Shown here piece by piece: positions 1 to 8,611 of a stretch of 39,822 bases of DNA. Each line of letters starts with the position of its first letter. Position 1 is the stretch's first letter. The position numbers were made by a program, and so were the translations under genes. The DNA is from Streptomyces monashensis (GTDB taxonomy: Bacteria > Actinomycetota > Actinomycetes > Streptomycetales > Streptomycetaceae): the NCBI RefSeq assembly GCF_001866665.1, contig NZ_MLYO01000085.1:1-39822 (forward strand), written 5' to 3'. The notes beneath the pieces were generated by a model, which worked only from the letters and a program-made list of their open reading frames with translations, was not told the DNA's origin and made no database searches.

Positions 1-347
1 CGGGGTATAGGCGGCTGTGTCTGTTGTCCGGTCGGGCGGTGAAGTGACAGACGGAAAAGGCGGATTGAATGATGATTAGTCCGTCCGAATGATCTGCTGA
101 CGTCTGCTCACCCGGTATCGGCCGCGTGTCGCTGCGGAATCCGTGAGCTGGTCCGTGCTAGCGGACCGGTTGCGTTGAATCCTGTTTGCCTCGGTTTGCC
201 TGGCCTGGCCCGGCCCGGGTCGTGTCGGGTCGGGTCGGTTTTGGGCGGGGGGTGGTGTCCGGGCAGCGGAGTCGTTCGATTCCGCTGTATGCGCCTTTGC
301 GCGGGCAGTGATGTCGCCGTCTTCCGCTCGCTCGACGGTGAGGTGAG
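1..347. other. Region upstream of the MFS gene, no supported gene
   Basis: No coding region is supported here. The first roughly 150 bases are less GC-rich than the rest, which is compatible with promoter DNA for the exporter that follows, but I see no convincing -35/-10 pair. Positions 185-260 hold a low-complexity run of short GGCCTGGCCC and GGGTC repeats. ORFs crossing this stretch are rich in Arg, Pro and Gly and look like composition artefacts. Confidence 0.4.
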
Positions 348-1850
348 GTGTACGGCCGGTCCCGGGATACGGGGTGCATGTCCCTTACGGTGGCGTCCGG
401 TGACATGTCAGTGTGCGGGATGGGGAAGAGCGTGGCGTTCGTGGAGCCGGGCGGTGGCGGTGGGCCCTTGTCCCGTCACGCGTCGGGCCGCCGGTCCGAG
501 CGGCGTTCCTGGGCACCGCTTGTGGCTGTGTGCGCCGGGTATTTCATGGTCATCCTGGATGTGACGGTCATCAACGTCGCCGTGCCGGTGATCGGACGGG
601 ATCTGGGCACCTCGCTGACCGGCATTCAGTGGATCACCGACGGGTACACCCTGGTCTTCGCCGGTTTCCTGCTGACCGGTGGCGGGCTGGGCGACCGGCT
701 CGGCAGCCGGCGGGTCTTCTGCTGGGGCACGGCCGTGTTCACCGTCTCCTCGGCCGCGTGTGCTCTTGCTCCCGCCGCCGCCGTCCTGGTCGCTGCCCGG
801 CTGCTGGAGGGGTTCGGCGCGGCGCTGATCGTGCCCGGTTCCCTGGCCCTGCTCCAGCAGGCCTATCCGGGGCCGGTGGAACGCTCGCGGGCATTCGGGC
901 TCTGGGGTTCGATGGCGGGCGTCGCGGCGTCGGCCGGGCCGCTGCTGGGCGGTCTGCTCGTGTCCACGGTGGGGTGGCGCTGGGTGTTCCTCATCAACCT
1001 TCCCGTCGGTGCGGCGTGCCTGTCGCTGACCCTGCGGAACGTGGCACGTTCACCTCGGCAGGTTGCCCGCCCCCTGGACTGGCCGGCCCAGGCGGCGGTC
1101 GTGGCGGCGGCGGCGTTGCTGACCGCGGCGCTCAACGAGTCCGGACGGCGGGGCTGGACGGATCCGGCGGTGCTGGCCGGGCTGGGCTCGGCCGTGGTGG
1201 CCGGTTCGGCCTTCGTGGTGCGTGAGCGACTTGCCCGCTCGCCCGTTCTGCCTCTTCACCTGCTGCGCTCCAGGGAGTTGAGCGGTGGGGCCGTGATCGG
1301 CCTGCTGTTCAACTTCGGTTTCTACGGGATGGTGTTCACCGCGAGCCTGGAGTTTCAGCACCAGCGCGGCTTCTCCGCCCTGCGTACGGGGCTGGCGTTG
1401 TTTCCGGCGGTGGCGATGACCATGTTCGCCTCCGTGCTGTCCGGGCGGTTGTCCCGCCGTACCGGTGATCGCCCCTTGGTCGTCGCCGGTATGCTCCTGG
1501 CCGCGCTGGGGCTCGCGGGCTGGGCCGCTGCGGGCGCCGAGCCCGCCTACCCGGTGCTGGTGGCGCCCATGATGGCCGCGGGATTCGGCACGTCCTTCGC
1601 GCTCACCGGCTCCACCTCGACGGTGATGGGTGCTGCGCCTGCGTCGTACTCGGGTGCCGCCTCGGCCCTGTTCAACACCGCTCGTCAGATCGGGAGCGCC
1701 ACCGGCGTGGCGCTGGGAGGCAGCCTGCTCGCCGCGGCCGCCCACCACACCAGCGGGCTGCGTACCAGCATGGGCGTAGGCGCGCTCGCCTACCTGGCCG
1801 CGGCGGTCCTGGCGTGGCGCTGTGTGCCGACGGGGCTCCGGGAGAGATAG
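348..1850 (+). CDS. MFS drug exporter, DHA2 (EmrB/QacA) family
   Basis: This is a multi-drug proton antiporter of the major facilitator superfamily in the plasma membrane. The 500-residue length and hydrophobic pattern match the 14-helix DHA2 group. The first helix carries the signature LDVTVINVAVPVI. The loop after helix 2 has motif A (GDRLGSRRVF), and helix 5 has the antiporter motif C (AGPLLGG). The GTG at 348 is only the longest start; ATG at 378 (MSLTVASGD) or 405 also fits, because the helical part begins near residue 60. No regulator is adjacent. It lies just upstream of a polyketide synthase/thioesterase relic, so it may once have exported that product, but this is inference. The substrate cannot be told from sequence. 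Confidence 0.9.
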   Translation: MYGRSRDTGCMSLTVASGDMSVCGMGKSVAFVEPGGGGGPLSRHASGRRSERRSWAPLVAVCAGYFMVILDVTVINVAVPVIGRDLGTSLTGIQWITDGYTLVFAGFLLTGGGLGDRLGSRRVFCWGTAVFTVSSAACALAPAAAVLVAARLLEGFGAALIVPGSLALLQQAYPGPVERSRAFGLWGSMAGVAASAGPLLGGLLVSTVGWRWVFLINLPVGAACLSLTLRNVARSPRQVARPLDWPAQAAVVAAAALLTAALNESGRRGWTDPAVLAGLGSAVVAGSAFVVRERLARSPVLPLHLLRSRELSGGAVIGLLFNFGFYGMVFTASLEFQHQRGFSALRTGLALFPAVAMTMFASVLSGRLSRRTGDRPLVVAGMLLAALGLAGWAAAGAEPAYPVLVAPMMAAGFGTSFALTGSTSTVMGAAPASYSGAASALFNTARQIGSATGVALGGSLLAAAAHHTSGLRTSMGVGALAYLAAAVLAWRCVPTGLRER

Positions 1851-2100
1851 CGGGTTCTGCGCGGTGCTGGTTCCCCTGGGGAGTGGGTGGCGGGACCGGG
1901 GCAGTCCTGCTGAGCGCGCTCCGAGCTTGTTCCCGTGTGTCCGGCCGCCGGGTCCCCGCTCCGGCTCCTGTCGGTGTCCGGGCGCCTGGCCGGGGCGGGT
2001 GCGGGCGTCGGTCCGCGCATCGGGGGAGCCGTCGTGCATCCGCGCAATCGGGGAGCCTGACGATATCGGTAGCCGCACGCGGTGAGTGCGTGTCACCGTC
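1851..2100. other. Non-coding or degraded stretch after the exporter
   Basis: No recognisable protein is visible in any frame. The ORFs overlapping it are Arg/Ser/Pro-rich and of low coherence. It leads into the polyketide synthase relic and is probably decayed DNA of the same former locus. Confidence 0.35.
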
Positions 2101-2109
2101 GGGCTGGCG

Positions 2110-2590
2110 GCGGACGACGGCCGGGATGCCGTCGGGCACACATCCGACCAGCTGGAGGAGATCAGACGAGGGGTTCGCGGCGGACGGCCGGACTTCGCCG
2201 CGCTGCACGGAGCCCAGCCACGCCGTCGGGTAGCGCTGCCGACCCATCCATTCGAGCGCCGCACTCCGGCCCGCCCTACGATCTCTTCGGTCAGAGTCTC
2301 GGCGCGCTTCTCGTCTGTGAAGTGACACGGGAACTGATCGCCCGGCATCCCGCCGCAGATCGCCGCGGACGCCGATCTGCTGGTCCTGCTCCTGAGGGCG
2401 AGCCGCTCCCGGTGCACCTCGACGTGCTCGGCGGGGAGGCCGACGTCGTCCCCGTCGGGGCCCTCACACAGTGGAAGGAGCACAGCACCGAGTACGTACC
2501 GTGCGTCGGTTCCCCGGCGGCCACTTCTACGTCCGCGACGATCCGATACCACTCCTGAGCCTCCTCGCCCGCCGTACCCGACCACCGGCC
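2110..2590 (+). pseudogene. Relic: PKS acyltransferase/linker end joined to type II thioesterase
   Basis: Two polyketide-assembly pieces are joined by deletions and frameshifts. In the frame through 2164-2275 the translation reads DFAALHGAQPRRRVALP then THPFERR, matching the post-acyltransferase linker of type I polyketide synthases (usual form LPTYPFQRERYW). From about 2270 another frame gives YDLFGQSLGALLVCEV, the nucleophile elbow of a type II (editing) thioesterase, with the usual GHS changed to GQS. The C-terminal thioesterase parts follow: LDVLGGEADVVPVGALTQW, then after a further shift RRFPGGHFYV, which carries the catalytic His of the family. At least two frameshifts and the missing middle make it non-functional. 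Family assignment is by motif only. Confidence 0.7.
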
Positions 2591-2733
2591 GTCTTCGCTC
2601 AGGGACGCCACGGTGTCCCTGAGTACCGCCTCACTGGTCCGACCGTCGGCTGCGACACCGCCGTATGTCGGTTACGTTGGTGAAGCACCTGGTCACAGGG
2701 GGAGCACAAGCCGTAACTCACCGGGGACGCTCC

Positions 2734-4320
2734 ATGACCGGCCTGATCGTCGTCCTGCTGCTGGTGGTCCTGGCCACCGCCGTGGCGACAGGCGCCCGCC
2801 GCTGGAGCCTGCCCGCCCCCTCGCTCCTCGTGCTCGCGGGTCTGCTCGTGGGACTGATGCCCTGGGTCCCCGAGGTCCGCCTGCCGCCTCACGTGATCAA
2901 CGTGCTGGTGCTGCCACCGCTGCTCTACGCCTCGGCCGGGGAGATCTCCGTCCGCGACCTGCGTGCCGTGTGGCGGCCCGTGACCGGCCTGGTCTTCGGC
3001 CTGGTCCTCGCCTCGGCCGTCGCCGTCGGGTACGTGGCCCATGCGATCACCCCGCTCACCGCCGCGACCGCGTTCATCCTCGGCTCCGTCCTGGCCAGCA
3101 CCGACCCCGTGGCCGTGACCGCGCTCGGCCGGCGCCTGTCCCTCCCACCACGCGTGCAGGCCATGGTGCAGGCGGAAAGCCTGTTCAACGATGCGACGTC
3201 GCTGGTTCTCTACAAGGTCGCCGTGGCCACTGCGGTGTCCGGCAGCGCCATCAGCGTGCCCGGGACCGCCCTGCAGTTCCTGATCCTGGCAGGCGGAGGA
3301 GCCCTCATCGGCGCCGCGGTCGCCGCAGTGGTGACCCTGATCCGCAGACGGACCGACGACCCCATGCTGGAGACGGTCATCGCACTGGTCACTCCGTACG
3401 CCTCCTACGTCGTCGCGGAACAGTCGCACACGTCCGGCGTGACCGCCGTCATCGTGTCCGGAGTCGTCCTCGGCAGCACCGGCCACAAGCTCGGCAACGC
3501 CTCCGTCCGCCTCCAGGTCCACGCCGTCTACGACACCGTGACCTTCCTGCTGGAGAGCGTCGTCTTCGCCCTGATCGGCCTTGAGGTTCCCTCGGCCGTC
3601 CGTCATCTCGCGCGCGACGAGCACGGCTGGCCGCTGTGGGTGCCGGTGATCGCCTTCACCCTGCTGGCGATCCGCCTGCTGTGGATCTTCCCGCTGTCCG
3701 CCCTGATCCACCGCCGGCACGGGGAGGGCGACAACCGGCTCTCCTGGCGCGTTCCGGCCGTCCTGTCCTGGGCGGGCACCCGAGGCGTCATGCCGCTGGC
3801 AGCCGCGCTCTCCATCCCCCTGGCCACCCACACAGGGGCGCCGCTGCCGCACCGGGCCCTCATTCTCATGCTCACCACCGGGACCGTCGCGGTCACTCTC
3901 GTCTTCCAGGGTTTCACCCTGGCCCCGGTCGTCCGCCGCTCCGGCATCGCTCTGGAACCCGAGCACACCGCCCGCGAGGAGGCCCGGACCCGTCGGCACA
4001 TCGCCCACGCCGCCCTCGACGAGCTCAAGCTGCTGGGCGATCTGGATCAGCTCGCCGATCTGGGTACCGCCGCGGAGGTCGCGCTCAAACAGGCCCGTCG
4101 TCATCTGGAAGCCCGCATCCACCAGGTCGAAGACGCCCACTACAGCGACCCGGACGCCCGCCCTCTCGATGCCTACCGCGAGATACGCCGGACACTCATC
4201 GCGATCGAGGCGGCCGAACTCCAGCGCCTCTACGAAGCGAACAGGATCAGCAACGCCACCCGGCGCCGGATCCAGTACGAACTCGACCTCGAAGAAGCCA
4301 GCCTGCGCCCCCGCGACTGA
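2734..4320 (+). CDS. Na+/H+ antiporter, CPA1 (NhaP-type)
   Basis: Membrane monovalent cation/proton exchanger for pH and sodium homeostasis. The first ~400 residues are about a dozen hydrophobic segments, followed by a charged helical cytoplasmic tail ending in EEASLRPRD. The ion-binding helix of the CPA1 family is clear: ASTDPVAVTALGRRLSLP followed by ESLFNDATSLVLY. A later helix has WAGTRGVMPLAAALSIP, another CPA1 hallmark. ATG at 2734 (MTGLIVVLL) is preferred over 2665 because the first membrane helix starts there and gives 528 residues, the usual length for this bacterial group (~525). It stands alone between two decayed regions and is fully open, so it is probably functional. Confidence 0.92.
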   Translation: MTGLIVVLLLVVLATAVATGARRWSLPAPSLLVLAGLLVGLMPWVPEVRLPPHVINVLVLPPLLYASAGEISVRDLRAVWRPVTGLVFGLVLASAVAVGYVAHAITPLTAATAFILGSVLASTDPVAVTALGRRLSLPPRVQAMVQAESLFNDATSLVLYKVAVATAVSGSAISVPGTALQFLILAGGGALIGAAVAAVVTLIRRRTDDPMLETVIALVTPYASYVVAEQSHTSGVTAVIVSGVVLGSTGHKLGNASVRLQVHAVYDTVTFLLESVVFALIGLEVPSAVRHLARDEHGWPLWVPVIAFTLLAIRLLWIFPLSALIHRRHGEGDNRLSWRVPAVLSWAGTRGVMPLAAALSIPLATHTGAPLPHRALILMLTTGTVAVTLVFQGFTLAPVVRRSGIALEPEHTAREEARTRRHIAHAALDELKLLGDLDQLADLGTAAEVALKQARRHLEARIHQVEDAHYSDPDARPLDAYREIRRTLIAIEAAELQRLYEANRISNATRRRIQYELDLEEASLRPRD

Positions 4321-4467
4321 CACCTGCGAAGACATCGACGTCGTCCACGGCTCGAGAAGCGAGGGTATCCGGCGCCACCCCGCTGGAGCCGCATCAGTGA
4401 GGGACCGGGACGCAGCCGAGGTCGACAAGGCAAGATCGGACCTGGAGGGATCCGTAACCGGCCCGGC

Positions 4468-4650
4468 ATGGCGCCGCCCTACGACGACCGGGCCGAGGAC
4501 GCCACAGCGCTCTGGACCGCTGCCGACCTCGAGGCCGTCGTGCCCTCGGGCACCTGGCCGTCCTTCGCCGACGACCCCGCCGAACGCGCGCGCTGCCTGG
4601 ACGCGCTGCTGACCCAGGGCTTCGTCGTCCTCCACGGCGTACCCGGTGCC
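4468..4650 (+). pseudogene. Fragment of a gamma-butyrobetaine dioxygenase-like (TauD family) protein
   Basis: About 60 codons read AADLEAVVPSGTWPSFADD then RCLDALLTQGFVVLHGVPG. This matches the stretch that leads into the jelly-roll of gamma-butyrobetaine/TauD-type Fe(II)/2-oxoglutarate dioxygenases, where an xxGFVxLxGVP motif is typical. The iron-binding HxD...H triad is absent because similarity stops near 4650, where sequence of a regulator on the opposite strand begins. It is a gene fragment, not a short gene. Assignment is by motif pattern; confidence is moderate. Confidence 0.55.
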
Positions 4651-4654
4651 GGCC

Positions 4655-4990
4655 CCAGGTCGCGAGATTCACCACCCTCGGTGCCAGCCCCTTCGGGTGG
4701 AGCGCCAGTCGGTACATGTTCGCGCCGGACCGGCACAGCTCCGGATCGGCGCCCAGCGTGAGAAGCGCGAACGCCGCGTTGGCCGCCACGAGGCCCCCCA
4801 CCGTCCACCACGACGGCGGGGTACGGCAGGTGCCCGTGCGGGCGCCAAGTCGGCGGCGTCCAAGGGGGAGTCCGAACGATCGCCCTCGATGAAACTGACG
4901 TGCCGCCGCGTCGTCCCGGCCCGGTTCGCCAGCTCCAGCTGGCTGACCTGCCGTCCGGTACGGCGCGCCCGGGGCGCCTGGGCTTGGGCG
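4655..4990 (-). pseudogene. Relic of an XRE-family regulator with MmyB-like ligand domain
   Basis: Reading the minus strand, one frame gives QLELANRAGTTRRHVSFIEG, the helix-turn-helix of the HTH_31/MmyB regulator group (usual LSQLELALRAGTSQRHVSFIE). Shifting frame gives HLPYPAVVVDG, then a third frame gives GLVAANAAFALLTLGADPEL and NMYRLALHPKGLAPRVVNLA, the MmyB-like ligand-binding domain. The segment between the HTH and the ligand domain is largely deleted, and the C-terminal half is lost at the junction with the dioxygenase fragment at ~4650. At least two frameshifts make it non-functional. Confidence 0.68.
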
Positions 4991-5220
4991 CCGTCACCGA
5001 GCGGCTGTCCCTCGGCGCCGGTGTGCTCATGCCCGTACTCCGGCGGCCGGTCCAGACCGCACACGCGTTGGCCCCGGTCGGCCGGCTCGCCGGCGGACGT
5101 CTGACCGTCGGCGTCGGAGCCGGCTTCCCCGGGACATTCGGACGGCCGCTCCACGCGCTGTCGCTGGAGGACCTGGAGAAGATGGCCGTCGCTGCGGGGA
5201 CAGCAACCGGAACAGCTGGA
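4970..5220 (+). pseudogene. Fragment of a luciferase-like (LLM class) flavin monooxygenase
   Basis: The plus strand encodes LGAVTERLSLGAGVLMPVL, then RRPVQTAHALAPVGRLAGGR and LTVGVGAGFPG. This is the classic middle of F420/FMN-dependent luciferase-like monooxygenases (AAxTxRIxLGTxV...RHPxxxAxxxAxxDxLSGGRxxLGVGxG). Only about 80 codons remain, followed by SLEDLEKMAVAAG and unrelated sequence. Neither the N-terminal strand nor the C-terminal half is present. It abuts the regulator relic on the other strand at ~4985. Confidence 0.65.
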
Positions 5221-5356
5221 ACGACGTACCGGACTCCTCCCGGTTCTCCGTCGTGCCTGATGTCCGGTGGTTGGCTCGCAGCGGTCGGTGTGCACGGTGG
5301 CGCTCGACAGCGGAGGCGGGTGGTGGAGCTGCAGTGTGACGCTGCTTCATGGCCTG
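5221..5356. other. Short unexplained stretch between relics and the DinB gene
   Basis: No family could be recognised in either strand. It lies between the end of the monooxygenase fragment and the terminator hairpin of the minus-strand DinB gene. Confidence 0.3.
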
Positions 5357-5390
5357 GGCCGGGCCGAGCCATGCGTGCTACGGCCCGGCC
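5357..5390 (-). terminator. Hairpin downstream of the DinB gene
   Basis: A perfect 10-bp inverted repeat, GGCCGGGCCG and CGGCCCGGCC, is separated by 14 bases. It lies 33 bases beyond the stop of the minus-strand DinB gene, where an intrinsic terminator is expected. There is no long U-tract, as is common in Streptomyces. Confidence 0.5.
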
Positions 5391-5422
5391 TGACCGGAAG
5401 GCGTCACTGTCCGCGCCGTCGG

Positions 5423-5980
5423 TCAGCCCATGCTCTTGGCGCCGTCCAGGGACTCGCGGATGATGTCCGCGTGGCCGGCGTGCTGGGCGGTCTCGGCGAT
5501 GATGTGCATCAGCACCCGGCGGGCCGACCACTGCGCGCCGGGCTCGAACCACGGGGCCTTCGGCAACGGATGCGTGGCCGCCAGGTCGGGCAGCGTGGCG
5601 ACCAGGTCGTCTGTCCGGCGGGCCACCTCGGCGTAGTCGGCCAACACGTCGGCCAGCGTCTCACCGGGCAGCAGCCGGAACTGGTCGGCCCGCCGGGCCC
5701 AGTCGGCCTCGGTCATGGCTGTGAAGTCCGGCATCGCCGACGGGCCGTTCAGGATGAAGTCCACCCAGTTCCGCTCGACCGCGGCGACGTGCTTGATCAA
5801 GCCGCCCAGGCACAGCTCACTGGCGGTGGTCCGCCGGCCGGCCTGCTCGTCGGTGAGGTCACGGGTGGTGAAGCGCAGGAAGTGCCGCTGCTTGGTCAGC
5901 ATCTCCAGCAAATCGGCGCGCTCACCGGTGACGGTCGGGTCCCCAGCCAGGTCGCGGGAGGTCAGCTCGTTGAAAGTCAT
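5423..5980 (-). CDS. DinB/DUF664-family protein (mycothiol transferase-like)
   Basis: A 185-residue four-helix-bundle protein of the DinB/YfiT/DUF664 superfamily. In actinobacteria many members are metal- and mycothiol-dependent transferases or isomerases in the cytoplasm. The metal-binding His positions fit the fold: GLIKHVAAVERNWVDF in helix 2 and HIIAETAQHAGHADIIRE near the C-terminus. The TSRDLAGDP start and RATASEL-like segment (TTASELCLGGLIKH) are typical of the DUF664 subgroup. The length is normal and the frame is intact. The start ATG at 5980 follows a weak AAGGCGAAGACC-like ribosome site. The substrate cannot be predicted. Two other proteins of the same superfamily occur in the window (37185-37982 and 38848-39357). 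Confidence 0.88.
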   Translation of the reverse strand: MTFNELTSRDLAGDPTVTGERADLLEMLTKQRHFLRFTTRDLTDEQAGRRTTASELCLGGLIKHVAAVERNWVDFILNGPSAMPDFTAMTEADWARRADQFRLLPGETLADVLADYAEVARRTDDLVATLPDLAATHPLPKAPWFEPGAQWSARRVLMHIIAETAQHAGHADIIRESLDGAKSMG

Positions 5981-6168
5981 GGTCTTCGCCTTCCGGTTTT
6001 CGTGCTCCGTCGGTCAAGGACCACGCTATGAGCCATTGAGGTCAGATCGCGTCCTAAATCGCGAGCGATGCCGCACGGATCAGTTCGACGCACCGGCGTC
6101 ACAGGACAGGCTGGGAGATCGGGCAGCGAGTCTTGATCGCTGCCGAACCCGCTGATTGGCTGGTCGGC

Positions 6169-6738
6169 ATGACTGAGCTCGGATCCGTCGCCTGGCCGCC
6201 TGCCCCGATCAGGACCGAGAGGCTCGTGCTCCGTGAACCAGAGGCGCGGGACCGTGCGGCGTTGATCGAGCTGCTGGCCTCGCCAGAGGTGGGCGCCTTC
6301 CTCGGCGGCCCTCGACCCCGTGACGAGTCGGAGCGCGAGATGCCGAAAGTGCCCAGGCGGCGACCCGGTCTCTTCGTCGTCGACCTCGACGGATCGATGA
6401 TCGGCCAGATCACGCTCTACAGGGATACGGGGCACCTTCGTCAGGCTGACGGGAAGGCCGAGCTCGGCTACCTGTTCCTGCCGGAGTCGTGGGGATGCGG
6501 GTACGCCGCCGAGGCGTGCGCTGCGGCACTCGACTGCTTCGCCGGCGCCTTTCCCGGTGAGCCGGTGGTGCTCGCCACCCAGACCGCCAACAAGCGCTCG
6601 ATGCGCCTCGCGGCGAAGCTGGGGTTCACCGAAGTGGAGCGGTTCGAGGCGTGGGGCGCCGAGCAGTGGTTCGGCATGTGGTCCCGGGTCACACCATCCG
6701 ATCGCCCGGGTCCCCTCCCGACTGGCCGTGGTCCGTGA
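6169..6738 (+). CDS. GNAT-family N-acetyltransferase (RimJ/RimL-like)
   Basis: Cytoplasmic acetyl-CoA-dependent acetyltransferase of about 190 residues. The opening RTERLVLREPEARDRAAL is the standard N-terminus of the RimJ/RimL group. The core strands follow: GLFVVDLDGSMIGQITLY, then ELGYLFLPESWGCGYAAEA, where the G-C-G-Y-A loop binds the pyrophosphate of acetyl-CoA (consensus Q/RxxGxG/A). The C-terminal NKRSMRLAAKLGFTEV is also typical. The ATG at 6169 gives a standard N-terminus; an in-frame TTG at 6133 is possible. The substrate is unknown: the group includes ribosomal-protein and drug-modifying enzymes. Confidence 0.88.
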   Translation: MTELGSVAWPPAPIRTERLVLREPEARDRAALIELLASPEVGAFLGGPRPRDESEREMPKVPRRRPGLFVVDLDGSMIGQITLYRDTGHLRQADGKAELGYLFLPESWGCGYAAEACAAALDCFAGAFPGEPVVLATQTANKRSMRLAAKLGFTEVERFEAWGAEQWFGMWSRVTPSDRPGPLPTGRGP

Positions 6739-6759
6739 CGGTGCCGGCTGACAGTCCGT

Positions 6760-8031
6760 CTACCGTACGAAGGTGATCGGGTACCGCGACGCACGGCCAT
6801 CCAGCAGGTGGTCGTCGCAGCCCTTCAGGAACCGGTCGAAGAACGAGGCCACCAGCGCCCGGTTGGCCGCCACCGCCTGGTGCGAGTCGACCGTCCCGAC
6901 GGCCGCGGCCAGCGTCGCGGCCGGCACCCGGCCTGCCAGCTGCGGCAGCAGCGCCTCGGCGTCGGTGAACGACGCGTGCGCGGAGTCGTTCAGCGTGACG
7001 TCGGCCTTCCAGCCGCGCTGGTGCTGCCAGAACGACGCCCACGACGGCTCGCGGTGCACGTCGCTCCCCTCGGCTGCGGAGCTGCTGCCCATCAGCAGAA
7101 ACGGTCGGTCCAGCCCGTGCAGCGCGACCTCGCTCAGGTTCGTGCCGTCGGGCTTGACGGTGTACTCCAGGGTGCCGTCCATGTTGATGCCGACCTTGAT
7201 GCGCGGATCGTCGTACATCATGCTCGCCGCCGTGAACCCGCCGGCGGAGTGCCCGAACATGCCGATCCGGTTCAGGTCCATGCCGTCGGTCAGCCGGTCC
7301 GGCAGGCTCGTCAGTCGGTCCAGCACCAGCTTGGTGTCGGCCAGGCGCGCGTCCATCAGCTTCGTGAAGAACGCCCGTGTCGTGCCGTTCCGGTAGGCCT
7401 GGGCCCAGGCCGCCATCAGCGGCCCGTTGCCGACCACGTGGCCGTCCGGGAACCGCACCGCCGGGGCCTCCCCGGTGTGGTCGATGGTGACGACCACGAA
7501 GCCGCGCGAGGCGAGGTCCTCGACCAGCGACACGTTCCAGCCGCGTGGGTCCCCGGCGCCGGGCGAGTACAGGACGACCGGGAAGCCGCCCGGCGCCATC
7601 GCGGCGTCCTTCACCGAGTGCGTGCTGGTCGCGGCCCAGTTCACCAGACCGGCGGGCAGCTTGTTGTTCTCCTCGATCGCCGGACCGACCGCCGCGGCCA
7701 CTGGCGCGGGGAACTGCCTCGTGAACGGCCGACCGCCGGTGTGCACCGCCGGATAGAAGACACTGATCATCAGCTCGCGGTAGGGCCGGCTGGGCACCCA
7801 CGGGTCCGCGCGCTTGTCGTCGACGAGCCGGAAGACCGACTCGCCGGTGGCGTACCGGCCACGTGGCGCAGGAAGCGTCAGCGTCAGGCCCTCCGCGGGG
7901 TTCTCTGACGCGGACAGCCCCGGCGCGGTGTGCGAGGCGGACACGGCCGAAGCCGGGACCGCGGTCGAGACGGCAAGGCCGGAGACGACGACCCCGACCA
8001 GAGAAGCGGCAACCACACGAGAGCTGCGCAT
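6760..8031 (-). CDS. Secreted alpha/beta hydrolase, PAF-acetylhydrolase-like
   Basis: A 423-residue exported serine hydrolase. A Sec signal peptide spans about residues 1-30 (MRSSRVVAASLVGVVVSGLA, ending near VPASAVSA). The catalytic elements are visible: FGHSAGGF with nucleophile Ser at about residue 262, an acid candidate in NMDGT, and a late His in SAHASF. The segment PVVLYSPGAGDPRGWNVSLV supplies the oxyanion-hole strand, as in plasma PAF-acetylhydrolase-type lipases and dienelactone-like hydrolases. ATG at 8031 is chosen over the longer frame because it starts the signal peptide and is preceded by AAGGAACC. It is a lone gene facing the GNAT gene tail-to-tail. The physiological ester is unknown. 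Confidence 0.88.
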   Translation of the reverse strand: MRSSRVVAASLVGVVVSGLAVSTAVPASAVSASHTAPGLSASENPAEGLTLTLPAPRGRYATGESVFRLVDDKRADPWVPSRPYRELMISVFYPAVHTGGRPFTRQFPAPVAAAVGPAIEENNKLPAGLVNWAATSTHSVKDAAMAPGGFPVVLYSPGAGDPRGWNVSLVEDLASRGFVVVTIDHTGEAPAVRFPDGHVVGNGPLMAAWAQAYRNGTTRAFFTKLMDARLADTKLVLDRLTSLPDRLTDGMDLNRIGMFGHSAGGFTAASMMYDDPRIKVGINMDGTLEYTVKPDGTNLSEVALHGLDRPFLLMGSSSAAEGSDVHREPSWASFWQHQRGWKADVTLNDSAHASFTDAEALLPQLAGRVPAATLAAAVGTVDSHQAVAANRALVASFFDRFLKGCDDHLLDGRASRYPITFVR

Positions 8032-8598
8032 GGGAGGTTCCTTCAGATGCGGCGTTGCGGAGTTCGGACACCTCGACCTTCGCAACGCGGCTCTCCGAGA
8101 GCCACCGTGCTACCAGGCGTTTCACCGTTCGGGAAGGCCATACCACCGTAGGGGGGAGAGCACGAAGGTCGGGCGGCCGCCGGGCAGTTGACCGGCGCCG
8201 ACGGCGTCGACGCCGGCGGGGAGCGTGGGGCGGGCCGGGCCGATCCGTGAGGATCTCGCCGAAGGCACGGCCCGGCACGCGGCCCGGCACGCGGTCCGAC
8301 CGCTTCCGCCGCGACGAGCACGGCCGACCGGGGGAGTCGCGCCCAAGGGCCGCGTCGGGGGACGACCCGGACGGCGTCGTCGCCCACGCGCGGCCCGCGG
8401 CAACGGACCGGCCTGAGCCACGATGACCCGCATACCGGCCAAAAACCCACGGGCGGGGTGGCCATCACGTCGACCGCGGAGCACCATCGCCCGACAGCAC
8501 CCCGGCACCTGCAGGCGAACGACGCGGTGCATGTCGGCTGCTTCGTCCTCGCCCGGGGGCCGAGACCGGAGTCGACGGCACGACCATTCCGCACCCAC
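8032..8598. other. Intergenic region between hydrolase and P450
   Basis: About 570 bases divide the divergent hydrolase and P450 genes. No coherent protein family is visible on either strand; minus-strand ORFs here are Arg/Pro-rich. A short direct repeat, GGCCCGGCACGC, occurs twice near 8269-8292. The region should hold the promoters of both flanking genes, but I could not identify -35/-10 boxes with confidence. Confidence 0.4.
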
Positions 8599-8607
8599 GA
8601 GAGGCGG
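8599..8607 (+). promoter_or_regulatory. Ribosome binding site fixing the P450 TTG start
   Basis: GAGAGGCGG lies 4-5 bases before TTG at 8612. This supports TTG as the start rather than the upstream ATG at 8423, whose extra ~60 residues are Arg/Ser/Pro-rich and unlike any P450 N-terminus. Confidence 0.5.
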
Positions 8608-8611
8608 ACAG

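Noticed and set aside
1050..2585. A 511-codon minus-strand ORF across the exporter and the PKS/TE relic
   Set aside because: It is the high-GC antisense shadow of the MFS gene: Arg/Gly/His-rich, no family motif, no ribosome site.
2599..4635. A 678-codon minus-strand ORF opposite the Na+/H+ antiporter
   Set aside because: Gly/Asp/Gln/His-rich translation with no domain, exactly antisense to a well-supported CPA1 gene.
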